Assembly (NCBI RefSeq): GCF_002163715.1
Contig: NZ_CP015698.1
Span: forward strand, 2,458,201-2,522,200
Reading direction: 5' to 3'
Origin: Curvibacter sp. AEP1-3
GTDB lineage: Bacteria > Pseudomonadota > Gammaproteobacteria > Burkholderiales > Burkholderiaceae_C
Length of the DNA stretch: 64,000 nucleotides
Shown here: one piece after another, positions 45,163-54,589 of the stretch
How positions within the stretch are numbered: the first letter of the stretch is position 1
Layout of the letters: every line of letters begins with the position of its first letter
The notes under the pieces: generated by a model
Told to the model about the DNA's origin: nothing
Database searches by the model: none
Seen by the model: the letters and a program-made list of their open reading frames with translations, nothing else
Position numbers and translations under genes: made by a program

Positions 45163-47763
45163 ATGCCAATTTCACCTGAAACAATGGCCTCCACTGCCGA
45201 CAGCACTGCGTCCCAAGGCCTGAGCAACGTACAGGCCGTCAAGTTGCTGGACGACCACGGCCCCAACGCACTGCCCGGCGCCGGCTCACGGCGCTGGACC
45301 GCCATCGCCCGCGAGACCCTGACCGAGCCCATGTTCCTGCTGCTGCTGGGTGCTGCCGTGCTCTACGGCCTGCTGGGCGACTGGCAGGAGGGCGGCATTC
45401 TGCTCGGGCTGGTGGTGATGGTGGTGGCGCTCACGCTCTACCAGGAAGGCAAAACCGAACACGCCATGCAGGCCCTGCGCCAGCTCGCCAGCCCGCAGGC
45501 CCAGGTGCTGCGCGACGGCAAGGCCCAAGCCGTGCCGGGCAGCACCGTGGTGCCGGGTGATGTGCTGGTGCTGGCCGAGGGCGACCGGGTGGCCGCGGAT
45601 GCCACGCTCTTGAGCGGCAGCGATGTGATGGCGGACGAGTCCATGCTCAGCGGCGAATCGGTGCCCGTCGAAAAGGCCGCCACCGGGGGCGACGCCGCCC
45701 TCTTCGGCGGCACCCTGCTGGTGCGCGGCCACGGGCTGGCGCGGGTGGAGCACACCGGCGCGGCGTCGGCCATGGGGCGCATCGGCAGCGCGTTGGACGG
45801 CTTGGGCCCGGAAGACTCGCCGCTCAAGCAACAAACGACCGTGCTGGTCAAACGCCTGGCGGTGGTGGCGTTTGCTGCCAGCGTGCTGCTGATATTGGCC
45901 AGTGGACTGATGCACGGCAACTGGACCGCCGCCCTGCTCTCGGGCATCGCCTTGGCCATGGCCTTGCTTCCACAAGAATTCACCGTCATCCTCACCGTGC
46001 TGCCGGCATTGGGTGCCTGGCGGCTTGCCAAACAGCAGGTGCTGACCCGCCGCCTGGCCGCCATTGAAACTCTGGGGGCGACCTCGGTGCTCTGCGTGGA
46101 CAAAACCGGTACCCTGACCGAAAACCGCATGCGGGTGGCCGCCTTGTTTGCCTATGGTGGCACGGCAGCAGATCAAACTCTGGCCCTCCCTGACGGCGAA
46201 CCCCACGCGTTGCCGGAGGCGTTTCACCGCGTGGCCGAGTACGCCATTCTGGCCAGTGTGGAGGAGCCGTTTGACCCGATGGAACAGGCCTTCCACCGGC
46301 TGGGCGCCCAGACCCTGCAAGACACCGAGCACCTGCACCGCGACTGGACCCTGGTGCGCGAATACGGCCTGAGCCCGCAGCTGCGCGCCATGTCGCATGT
46401 GTGGACGGCCGATGACGGCGATGCCCACATCGTAGCCGCCAAGGGCGCGCCCGAGGCGGTGTTCGACCTGTGCCACCTGCCGCCTGCCGAGTTGGCCCGT
46501 GCCCAAGCGGCAGCCGCTGCATTGGCAGACCAAGGACTGCGCGTGCTGGGCGTGGCCTCCAGCCGGGTACCGGGTGCAGCGGGCACTATCACCCTGCCGG
46601 GGCAGGAGCACGATTTCGACTTCACCTTGCTCGGCCTCATCGGGCTGGAAGACCCGCTGCGCCTGGGTATTGCCGACTCGGTGGCGGAGTGTTTACAGGC
46701 AGGTATCCGGGTGGTGATGATCACCGGCGACCACCCGGGCACGGCCACTGCCATCGCAAAACACGCGGGCATCCTCACCGCAGCCACAGGGCCGGGTAAC
46801 ACGGCGGCCGATGAAGTGCTCAATGGAGACGACATCGACACCCTGGACGACGCAGCCTTGCGCGAGCGCATGCGCCACACCCGGGTGTGCGCCAGGGTGG
46901 CGCCGGTGCAAAAGCTGCGCATCGTGCAGGCCCTGCAAGCCGAAGGGCAGATCGTGGCCATGACCGGCGACGGTGTGAACGACGCCCCTGCCCTCAAAGC
47001 GGCCCATGTAGGCATTGCCATGGGGCAACGCGGTACTGATGTGGCGCGCGAATCGGCAGCCTTGGTGCTGCTGGACGACAACTTTGCGTCCATCACTGCC
47101 GCAGTGCGGTTGGGCCGGCGCATTTTTGACAATGTGCGCAAGTCCATGGCCTATGTGCTGGCGGTGCATGTGCCGATTGCCGGCATGGCGCTGCTGCCGG
47201 TACTGCTGGGCTGGCCGACCGCCTTGTTCCCGTTGCACATTGCTTTTCTGGAACTGGTGATAGACCCGGCCTGCTCCATGGTGTTTGAAAACGAGTCCGC
47301 CGAGCAAAGCGGCATGCAACAGCCCCCGCGCGATGTGAAGGCGGCTTTGCTGAACCGTGGCACCCTCTGGCAGGCGCTTGCGCAAGGCGTCGTGGGTTTG
47401 CTGGCGGTTGTGGGCGCCATGGCCTGGGGCCTGGCCCATGCCAGCCCGGAGCATGCGCGCACACTGGCGTTTGCCACCCTGCTGCTGGTCAACCTGAGCC
47501 TGATCTTTATGAACCGCAGCGCCCAGCTGAACCCGCGCGCCTGGCTGCTGCGTCCCAATGGCGTGTTATGGGGCGTATGTGCGGTGGCAATGGGCGTGTT
47601 GCTAGCCATGGTGTACGTACCGTGGATACGGCAATTGGCGGCTTTCGCGGCACTGGATGCAGAGCAATGGGCGGTGTGCGCAGTTTTGGTAGGGCTTACC
47701 TTGCTGGCCTGCGCAGGCCTGAAATGGGCAGGCCGCCAAGACCCTACCCCGCCGGGAGCCTGA
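45163..47763 (+). CDS. P-type cation-transporting ATPase
   Basis: An 866-aa inner-membrane pump of the Ca2+/Na+ (P2)-like class. Phosphorylation site D313 in DKTGTLTE, TGE loop as LSGESVPVEK, TGDGVNDAPALK hinge and KGAPEAV nucleotide site. The ion-site helix TM4 reads LLPQEFTV (P270), not the PEGLP of Ca pumps; it is closest to a PEEFP-type group of bacterial pumps. The substrate is therefore uncertain. ATG 45163 is preceded by the repeat; ATG 45184 is an alternative. Confidence 0.93.
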   Translation: MPISPETMASTADSTASQGLSNVQAVKLLDDHGPNALPGAGSRRWTAIARETLTEPMFLLLLGAAVLYGLLGDWQEGGILLGLVVMVVALTLYQEGKTEHAMQALRQLASPQAQVLRDGKAQAVPGSTVVPGDVLVLAEGDRVAADATLLSGSDVMADESMLSGESVPVEKAATGGDAALFGGTLLVRGHGLARVEHTGAASAMGRIGSALDGLGPEDSPLKQQTTVLVKRLAVVAFAASVLLILASGLMHGNWTAALLSGIALAMALLPQEFTVILTVLPALGAWRLAKQQVLTRRLAAIETLGATSVLCVDKTGTLTENRMRVAALFAYGGTAADQTLALPDGEPHALPEAFHRVAEYAILASVEEPFDPMEQAFHRLGAQTLQDTEHLHRDWTLVREYGLSPQLRAMSHVWTADDGDAHIVAAKGAPEAVFDLCHLPPAELARAQAAAAALADQGLRVLGVASSRVPGAAGTITLPGQEHDFDFTLLGLIGLEDPLRLGIADSVAECLQAGIRVVMITGDHPGTATAIAKHAGILTAATGPGNTAADEVLNGDDIDTLDDAALRERMRHTRVCARVAPVQKLRIVQALQAEGQIVAMTGDGVNDAPALKAAHVGIAMGQRGTDVARESAALVLLDDNFASITAAVRLGRRIFDNVRKSMAYVLAVHVPIAGMALLPVLLGWPTALFPLHIAFLELVIDPACSMVFENESAEQSGMQQPPRDVKAALLNRGTLWQALAQGVVGLLAVVGAMAWGLAHASPEHARTLAFATLLLVNLSLIFMNRSAQLNPRAWLLRPNGVLWGVCAVAMGVLLAMVYVPWIRQLAAFAALDAEQWAVCAVLVGLTLLACAGLKWAGRQDPTPPGA

Positions 47764-48975
47764 TCAGGCCTTGGGCAGCCGGCTGCGGGCGCGCTGCACC
47801 CGGTCGGCACTGACGGCTATCTTCACCGACTGGAAGTTCAGGGGCGTTACCAAAGCCCACGCCGGGTCGTTGGTGTCGCGGCAGATGTACTGCACCACGG
47901 GCATGCTGTTTTTGTCCATCACCGGCACCACCCAGGGGGCATTGGCCCGCGTGCCCCGCTGGGCAACGACCGCGGTGTCGCCATTGGCGAGCAAGACAAA
48001 CGTGCCCGGGGGGTAGAAGCCCGTAGTGGTGGCCATCGCAGCACCCACATTGGCTGCATCTCCTTCAGTGCCGGCAAAAATCGACTTGGCGGCAGCAATC
48101 GGCGGCAAGGGCGACCGGGTTTTGCGGGCTGCCATTTTGGCGACGAAGGCATCCGCCGTTGCCAGCACGCGGCGCGCCATGCGATTGCGGGGCAACGCAT
48201 CCATGCTTTGTGGCTGGTGGTGCCAGCGGACCAAATCCAGCGTGTCCTCGTCTTCCAACCCCAGGTTGCGCAGGGTGTCGGCACTCAGGCTTGCATGCTC
48301 AGCAATCAGCTTGCGCTGCCACTCTGACGGTGCCGTGTTCTGGCGGGACAAGCTGTCCTGGTCCCGTGCCATGCCGATATTCTGGGTCAGGGCTGCGTCC
48401 AGCAGGCTGCGACGCAGGCTCGCGTCCAGACCCAGTTTCTCGGCGGTGAGCAGGCTGATGGCGCCGGTGAGCAGCGCATGAGTGGAGCAGTAGCCCAGGC
48501 TGTTGTCGCCCAGCATCTGAAACAGGCGAAACAAGGCATCGTCCGCATCAGCAGCCATCAGCTTGAGTACGCTGCGGGCAATGCCGTCGAGGCGGGATAG
48601 CGGGTTGATGGCCAAGCCGCCTTGGTAGAGGATGCCGCGCAGCACGTCCTGCAAATCCGGCCAGCCGCCGCTCAGCGGGGTGCCCACCACATAGTCCACC
48701 TCGCGGATGCGGGAGGGCATAGGCGCTTTGGCAATGGTTTGCACATCCACACCATCGCGCAGCATCTCGTGCACCATGCGCTCGTAGGCACGCTGCCAGG
48801 CCATGGCGTCGCCCGGCGTGGAGCTGGCGTTGAAGGCGTGGAGCTTGTCCCGGTGCTGCTCGGAAACGACCGGTTGCCCTTTCTTCAGGAGTAGCTGGCC
48901 GGTATCGCTCCAGATGTCGATAGGCAAAGGGCGGCCCACTTCCAGCATGGCAATGGGGATGGGCACATATTTCAT
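47764..48975 (-). CDS. Degenerate HD-GYP-like domain protein
   Basis: A 403-aa protein. Residues 140-330 align by pattern with HD-GYP phosphodiesterases: H166, then QNIGM (198-202) where HDIGM is expected, H227 in EHASLSAD, and HH at 252-253 in RWHHQP. The HD metal ligands are replaced by QN, so c-di-GMP hydrolysis is unlikely; binding or a scaffold role is more plausible. The N-terminal about 90 residues resemble the domain that precedes HD-GYP in other proteins. It starts 6 nt after alr. Confidence 0.75.
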   Translation of the reverse strand: MKYVPIPIAMLEVGRPLPIDIWSDTGQLLLKKGQPVVSEQHRDKLHAFNASSTPGDAMAWQRAYERMVHEMLRDGVDVQTIAKAPMPSRIREVDYVVGTPLSGGWPDLQDVLRGILYQGGLAINPLSRLDGIARSVLKLMAADADDALFRLFQMLGDNSLGYCSTHALLTGAISLLTAEKLGLDASLRRSLLDAALTQNIGMARDQDSLSRQNTAPSEWQRKLIAEHASLSADTLRNLGLEDEDTLDLVRWHHQPQSMDALPRNRMARRVLATADAFVAKMAARKTRSPLPPIAAAKSIFAGTEGDAANVGAAMATTTGFYPPGTFVLLANGDTAVVAQRGTRANAPWVVPVMDKNSMPVVQYICRDTNDPAWALVTPLNFQSVKIAVSADRVQRARSRLPKA

Positions 48976-48981
48976 GGGGGG

Positions 48982-50076
48982 CTAGTCTGCCACGACCACC
49001 GGTACCCGCTGTGCGAGCGCACACATCAATTCATAGCCAACGGTGCCAGCCGCCGCGGCAATTTCATCAATCGGCAGCACCGCACCGTTGGCTGCGCGGC
49101 CCCACAAAGTGACTTCGGAGCCCATGCCGGCCTGGGGCACCGGGTCGAGGTCGACGGTAATCATGTCCATGCTGACGCGGCCCACAACGCGGCTGCGCAC
49201 GCCATTGATCAGCACCGGGGTGTCGGTCGGGCAAATTCGGGGGTAGCCGTCGGCATAGCCACAGGCCACCACACCGATGCGCATCGGCTTGTCGGCTGTG
49301 AAGTTGGAGCCATACCCAACCGTATCGCCCGCGGAAAGTGCGCGGGTAGCTATGATTTTTGCAGCAAGCGTCATGGTGGGCTGCAGACCCCAATGCGCGA
49401 TGTCGTGCTCCGGGTAGTCCGGCGCACTGCCATAGGTGGCAATGCCGGCGCGCACCCAGTCTGACACCAGGCCGGGGCCGGAATGGCGCAGGGTGGCCGC
49501 GCTGTTGCTGACAGTGCGCTCACCGGGCAGGTCGTCAGTGGCTTGCTTGAACACGGCCATCTGGCCAGCAATGCCTTTGGGGCCGTCGGCGTTGCTGAAG
49601 TGGGTCATGAGCGAAATTTCGTCCACCTGAGGCAACGCATTCAAGCGGGTCCAGGCGGAACGCACCTGCTCCGGCTGGAAGCCCAAGCGGTTCATGCCGG
49701 AGTTGACCTTGAGGAACACGCGGTGTGGCTCGTTGGTTTTGTGGATGGCCAGCATGTCGATCTGCTCCTGGCAGTGCACGGTGTGCCACAGTCCCAAGCG
49801 TGAGCACAGCTCCAGGTCGCGTTGTTCAAACACGCCCTCAAGCAACAGGATGGGCCCACGCCAACCCAGGTTGCGTACCCGCTGGGCTTCTTCCAGGTCC
49901 AGCAGCGCAATGCCATCAGCCCCCCGCAAGCCCTCGAAAGCGCGCTCGATGCCATGACCATACGCGTTGGCTTTGACCACGGCCCAGATACGGGCATCCG
50001 GCGCAGCGCGGCGGCAGACTTCAAGGTTGTGGCGCAGGGCCTGGGTATGAATGGTGGCTTGTATGGGACGTGGCAT
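48982..50076 (-). CDS. alr: Alanine racemase
   Basis: PLP enzyme making D-alanine for peptidoglycan, 364 aa. PLP lysine in [17 protein letters not shown], the second catalytic Tyr region VGYGSNF and [11 protein letters not shown] are present. Start 50076 ([18 protein letters not shown]) fits the family; ATG 50115 would add [13 protein letters not shown] but its SD sits too close. A stretch at 49325-49361 also resembles the interspersed repeat. Cytosolic. Confidence 0.94.
   Translation of the reverse strand: MPRPIQATIHTQALRHNLEVCRRAAPDARIWAVVKANAYGHGIERAFEGLRGADGIALLDLEEAQRVRNLGWRGPILLLEGVFEQRDLELCSRLGLWHTVHCQEQIDMLAIHKTNEPHRVFLKVNSGMNRLGFQPEQVRSAWTRLNALPQVDEISLMTHFSNADGPKGIAGQMAVFKQATDDLPGERTVSNSAATLRHSGPGLVSDWVRAGIATYGSAPDYPEHDIAHWGLQPTMTLAAKIIATRALSAGDTVGYGSNFTADKPMRIGVVACGYADGYPRICPTDTPVLINGVRSRVVGRVSMDMITVDLDPVPQAGMGSEVTLWGRAANGAVLPIDEIAAAAGTVGYELMCALAQRVPVVVAD
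49325..49361 (-). repeat. Possible interspersed repeat, copy J, inside alr
   Basis: Minus strand: AAAATCATAGCTACCCGCGC then ACTTTCCGCGGGCG, matching the core of the repeat. It also encodes a segment ([17 protein letters not shown]) close to normal alanine racemase, so the match may be chance. Low confidence. Confidence 0.4.
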
Positions 50077-50202
50077 GGAGTGAGAGGCAAGAAGGGACTG
50101 CGAAGATTTTGACATTCCCTACCGTGCTATAACCGTTGCACGTTTGGAGACTCACAACAATATCCTGCGCATTAGCCCCGCTAATACGCCTTGACCCCAC
50201 CC

Positions 50203-51486
50203 ATGAAACGCGGCTTCTTCACCATCATGTCAGCGCAGTTTTTCAGCTCGCTGGCCGACAACGCCTTGTTTGTGGGAGCCGTCCAGCTATTGCGCAGTTC
50301 CGGTTCTCCGGAGTGGCTGCAGGCTGCGCTGGTGCCCATGTTTGCATTGTTTTACGTCGTTTTGGCGCCTTTTGTGGGTGCTTTTGCCGACGCCATGCCC
50401 AAGGGCAAAGTCATGCTGATCAGCAACGGCATCAAGGTCGTAGGCTGTCTGCTGATGTTGTTCGGCACCCATCCGCTCATGGCCTACGCCATTGTGGGTT
50501 TGGGGGCTGCGGCCTACTCCCCGGCCAAGTACGGCATCCTTACCGAGCTGCTGCCTGCCTCCCAATTGGTCAAAGCCAACGGGTGGATTGAGGGGCTGAC
50601 GATCGCATCCATCATCCTGGGCGTGTTGCTGGGCGGGCAATTGGTAGGCCCGATGATTTCGAGTGCGCTGCTGTCATTTGATTTCCCGTTCATTACCACC
50701 AGTATTGACACCGCACCGGAAGCAGCGATCGGGGTTCTGATTTTTGTGTACCTGATTGCCGCCTGGTTCAACACCCGCATTCCGGAAACGGGCGTGAGCA
50801 TGCGCGCCATGCCCAAGAACCTGCTGAGCCTGCTGCCAGATTTCTGGACCTGCAACAGCAAACTCTGGAAAGACAAGCTGGGCCAGATTTCTCTGGGTAC
50901 CACCACCCTGTTCTGGGGTGTGAGCGGCAACTTGCGCTACATCGTGCTGGCCTGGGCCGCAGCGGCGCTGGGCTACAGCGTCACCCAAGCCTCGGCGCTG
51001 GTCGGCGTGGTGGCTATCGGTACCGCCGTCGGTGCGGTGGTGGCTTCTTTGCGGATGCGCCTGGAGCATGCCGTGAACGTCATTCCCTTGGGCATTGCCA
51101 TGGGCCTGCTGGTGATCTTGCTCAACTTCATCAACAACGTCTGGGTGGCAGCTCCGTTCTTGATTCTGCTGGGGGGCCTGGGCGGCTTTTTGGTAGTACC
51201 CATGAATGCCTTGCTGCAGCACCGGGGCCACAACCTGATGGGCGCAGGCCGCTCTATCGCGGTTCAGAACTTCAACGAGCAGGCCTGCATTCTGGGCTTG
51301 GGCGGGTTCTACGCCTTGTCGACCAGCTTGGGGCTGTCGGCGTTCGGCGCCATCAGCGCGTTCGGCATTGTGGTGGCCGGCTTCATGTGGCTCATCAAGC
51401 GCTGGCATGAGCGCAATTGCCGCGATCACGCGGCCGAAGTGAACCATTTGCTGGATATCGCGCGCAACGACAACCTGCACGGTTGA
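50203..51486 (+). CDS. lplT: Lysophospholipid transporter LplT
   Basis: A 427-aa MFS-type flippase with about 12 TM helices that imports lysophospholipids for reacylation. Recognisable by KRGFFTIMSAQFFSSLADNALFVGA at the N-terminus, PAKYGILTELLPASQLVKANGWIEGLTI and VVPMNALLQHRGHNLMGAGRSIAVQNFNEQ. The partner acyltransferase (Aas) is not adjacent. ATG 50203 (MKRGFF) is chosen; TTG 50191 is in frame. Confidence 0.94.
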   Translation: MKRGFFTIMSAQFFSSLADNALFVGAVQLLRSSGSPEWLQAALVPMFALFYVVLAPFVGAFADAMPKGKVMLISNGIKVVGCLLMLFGTHPLMAYAIVGLGAAAYSPAKYGILTELLPASQLVKANGWIEGLTIASIILGVLLGGQLVGPMISSALLSFDFPFITTSIDTAPEAAIGVLIFVYLIAAWFNTRIPETGVSMRAMPKNLLSLLPDFWTCNSKLWKDKLGQISLGTTTLFWGVSGNLRYIVLAWAAAALGYSVTQASALVGVVAIGTAVGAVVASLRMRLEHAVNVIPLGIAMGLLVILLNFINNVWVAAPFLILLGGLGGFLVVPMNALLQHRGHNLMGAGRSIAVQNFNEQACILGLGGFYALSTSLGLSAFGAISAFGIVVAGFMWLIKRWHERNCRDHAAEVNHLLDIARNDNLHG

Positions 51487-51515
51487 TTGAAGTTCGCAGC
51501 GCCGGCCACACAGGG

Positions 51516-52649
51516 TTAGGGTCGGAGCTCTGAGGCTTCCGGGGCAGCGTACTCCACGCGGTCACGCCCCAGTTGTTTGGCCACATACAAGGCCCGGTCT
51601 GCGGCGGCGTAAATGGCATCAACGGTGCCGTGCTTTTGCGCCGGAACGCTGCTGACCCCGAAACTGGCAGTAACGGCAATCAGCCCGCCGTCGAATGCGA
51701 TGGCAGCGTTACGCACCGCATCACGCAGCTTGGTGGCCACCTGCAGTGCGCCCTCCCGGCCCGTGGCCGGCAGCAGCACAATGAACTCTTCCCCTCCCAA
51801 GCGGGCCAGCGTATCCGTGGCGCGCAATGCCTGGTTCAGGCAGGCGGCAGTGGCCTTGAGCACGGCATCGCCCCCGGGGTGGCCATAGCGGTCATTGATT
51901 TTCTTGAAGAAATCCAGGTCGACCATGATGACGGCAGTTTCACATGGCACACGGGTGGCCCTAAGCAGTTCCATCTGCGCCAGGCGGATGAACTCGCGCC
52001 GGTTGTAGAGCCCGGTCAGGGCGTCGTGGTCCGCCAGAAACGCGAGCTCCTGCTGCTGGACGACGAGTGCCTCGTTGCTACGTTTGAGCTGGCGGCGCAG
52101 CAGGACGGACTTGGCATATTGCGACCAGTTCATCCACGCCGTGACCAACGCCAAAGCCGGAGCAACCGCTGCGATGACATGCAGACTCGTGAGCTGCAAG
52201 GGGTTCACCGATGCGTGCTCCAGCATGGATACGAACACAAGGTACGTCATGCCGAACACCGGCACGGAAATGGCCGGCCGCATCAGCGAGAGAACACCGA
52301 ACATGATGCAAATCATGAGGTAGCTGGCCAACCCGGCCCCGGCATTGAACACCAGATCGATCAAAGTGACATGGGCGCCGAAGTAAAGATACAAGCCCGA
52401 TATCGCAATCTGCAGGGCAATCGCGGCAGCATTGGCGCGCTGCCGCCGGCGCAACAGCGCGTGCGTCATCAAGCCGGTAATCACCACACCGACAAACGCT
52501 GCCAGTTGGGCATCGACCAGGGCACGGGCCCATTGCGCCAATTCGGGATGCGCTGCGGGCGGTGAGTAGGACGCAAACACCAGCGCCAGAATGGCGTGCA
52601 GGGGTGCAGTGAAACAAGCCACGCCCCGGAAGCGACGCAACGACTCCAT
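51516..52649 (-). CDS. Membrane diguanylate cyclase (GGDEF)
   Basis: A 377-aa protein that makes c-di-GMP. The N-terminal half has about six hydrophobic segments (residues 10-205), a possible 7TM- or MASE-like sensor. The GGDEF domain carries GGEEF (285-289) with the inhibitory I-site RATD (276-279) five residues before, so it should be active and feedback-regulated. ATG 52649 has GAGG upstream; the ORF to 52832 is a read-through. The signal is unknown. Confidence 0.93.
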   Translation of the reverse strand: MESLRRFRGVACFTAPLHAILALVFASYSPPAAHPELAQWARALVDAQLAAFVGVVITGLMTHALLRRRQRANAAAIALQIAISGLYLYFGAHVTLIDLVFNAGAGLASYLMICIMFGVLSLMRPAISVPVFGMTYLVFVSMLEHASVNPLQLTSLHVIAAVAPALALVTAWMNWSQYAKSVLLRRQLKRSNEALVVQQQELAFLADHDALTGLYNRREFIRLAQMELLRATRVPCETAVIMVDLDFFKKINDRYGHPGGDAVLKATAACLNQALRATDTLARLGGEEFIVLLPATGREGALQVATKLRDAVRNAAIAFDGGLIAVTASFGVSSVPAQKHGTVDAIYAAADRALYVAKQLGRDRVEYAAPEASELRP

Positions 52650-52844
52650 GGTGGCCTCGCCTTGCACCTGGTGATTGGCCTCTTGCGAGGCGCGCCAGCG
52701 GGCGAGAAATCCGGTGGTCTCTTGTGATGGTTCCAAGCATGGTCTCCTTCCCCATGACAAATCTTCCCAGCATTGGCATGCCAGCACAAGCTCTTTACGC
52801 AACTGGTATGGTTGAGATTGGAGTTTGCCCACCGAGGAGTTTTT

Positions 52845-53327
<483 letters not shown>

Positions 53328-53352
53328 GACCCGCTACCGGAAGGCGCTGCGC

Positions 53353-54588
53353 TCAGGGTGCGGCGCTCAGTGCAGCATCCAACACTTCCACCCAGTGACG
53401 GACGGCGGTCTCGGTACCACTTTGCAGGTGGCTGATGCAGCCGATATTGGCACTGATGATGACCTCGTGGGCCGCAGGTGCCAGGTGGCCCAGCTTGCGG
53501 TTACGCAGCTGGTAGGAGATCTCAGGATTCAGCACCGAATAGGTGCCGGCTGACCCACAACACAGGTGTGCCTCGTTGGCCGCTACCCGCACGGCGAAGC
53601 CCAATGCGGTCATGTGCATCTCGACGCCACCCTTGAGCTTCTGGCCGTGCTGCAAGGTACAGGGCGGGTGGAACACCAAGGCAGGCGTGTCAGCGCCAAG
53701 CTGCAGGCGTGGTTTCAACGCCGGCACGAGTTCCGGCAATAGCTCGCTCAAATCCTTGGTCAACGCGCTGATGCGGGCGGCCTTTTCCGCGTAGACCGGG
53801 TCATCGCGCAGGATGTGGCCATAGTCTTTCACGGTGGCGCCGCATCCGGAAGCATTCATCACCAAGGTGTCCACGCCTTGCTCGACGTAGGGCCACCAGG
53901 CATCGATGTTGGCGCGCATGTGGGCTTTGCCGCCGTCCTGGTCATTCAGGTGGAATTTCACCGCACCGCAGCAACCGGCGGCGGGGGCCACGACAGGCTG
54001 TATGCCTGCCGCATCCAGCACGCGTGCGGTGGCGCTGTTGATGTTGGGCGACATGGCGGGCTGCACGCATCCGGCCAGCATCAAGGCTTTGCGCGCATGG
54101 GGCCGCGCGGGCCAGGCGCCTGCATCCTGCGGCACCGGCACCTTGTTTTTCAGGGTCTGGGGCAAGAGCGGACGCACCAGCTGGCCCAGCTTCATGGCCG
54201 GCCCGAACAGGGGAGAAGGCAGGCCTTCCTTGAGAGCCCAACGCAGGGCTTTTTCGCCAGCGGGGCGGGGCACTTTGGCATCCACCAGTTTGCGGCCAAT
54301 GTCCACCAGATGCCCGTAGTCCACACCGCTGGGGCAGGTGCTTTCGCAGTTGCGGCAGGTCAGGCAGCGGTCCAAGTGCATCTGGGTTGCGCGGGTGGGT
54401 TCTTGCCCCTCCAACACCTGTTTCATCAGGTAAATGCGGCCGCGTGGCCCATCCAGCTCGTCGCCCAGCAATTGGTAGGTAGGGCAGGTCGCGGTGCAAA
54501 AGCCGCAGTGCACACATTTGCGAAGAATAGCTTCTGCGGCCTGGCCATCGGCGGTATTCTGGTATTCGGGGGCGAGGTGGGTTTGCAT
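53353..54588 (-). CDS. glcF: Glycolate oxidase iron-sulfur subunit GlcF
   Basis: A 411-aa subunit with two 4Fe-4S clusters: CVHCGFCTATCP and CLTCRNCESTCP (residues about 25-95), then two CCG-type cysteine domains (GCCGAVKFH, HLCCGSAGTYS). It passes electrons from the flavin subunits to the quinone pool during glycolate oxidation. One nucleotide separates it from glcE. The D subunit is not in the window. Confidence 0.95.
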   Translation of the reverse strand: MQTHLAPEYQNTADGQAAEAILRKCVHCGFCTATCPTYQLLGDELDGPRGRIYLMKQVLEGQEPTRATQMHLDRCLTCRNCESTCPSGVDYGHLVDIGRKLVDAKVPRPAGEKALRWALKEGLPSPLFGPAMKLGQLVRPLLPQTLKNKVPVPQDAGAWPARPHARKALMLAGCVQPAMSPNINSATARVLDAAGIQPVVAPAAGCCGAVKFHLNDQDGGKAHMRANIDAWWPYVEQGVDTLVMNASGCGATVKDYGHILRDDPVYAEKAARISALTKDLSELLPELVPALKPRLQLGADTPALVFHPPCTLQHGQKLKGGVEMHMTALGFAVRVAANEAHLCCGSAGTYSVLNPEISYQLRNRKLGHLAPAAHEVIISANIGCISHLQSGTETAVRHWVEVLDAALSAAP

Positions 54589-54589
54589 G

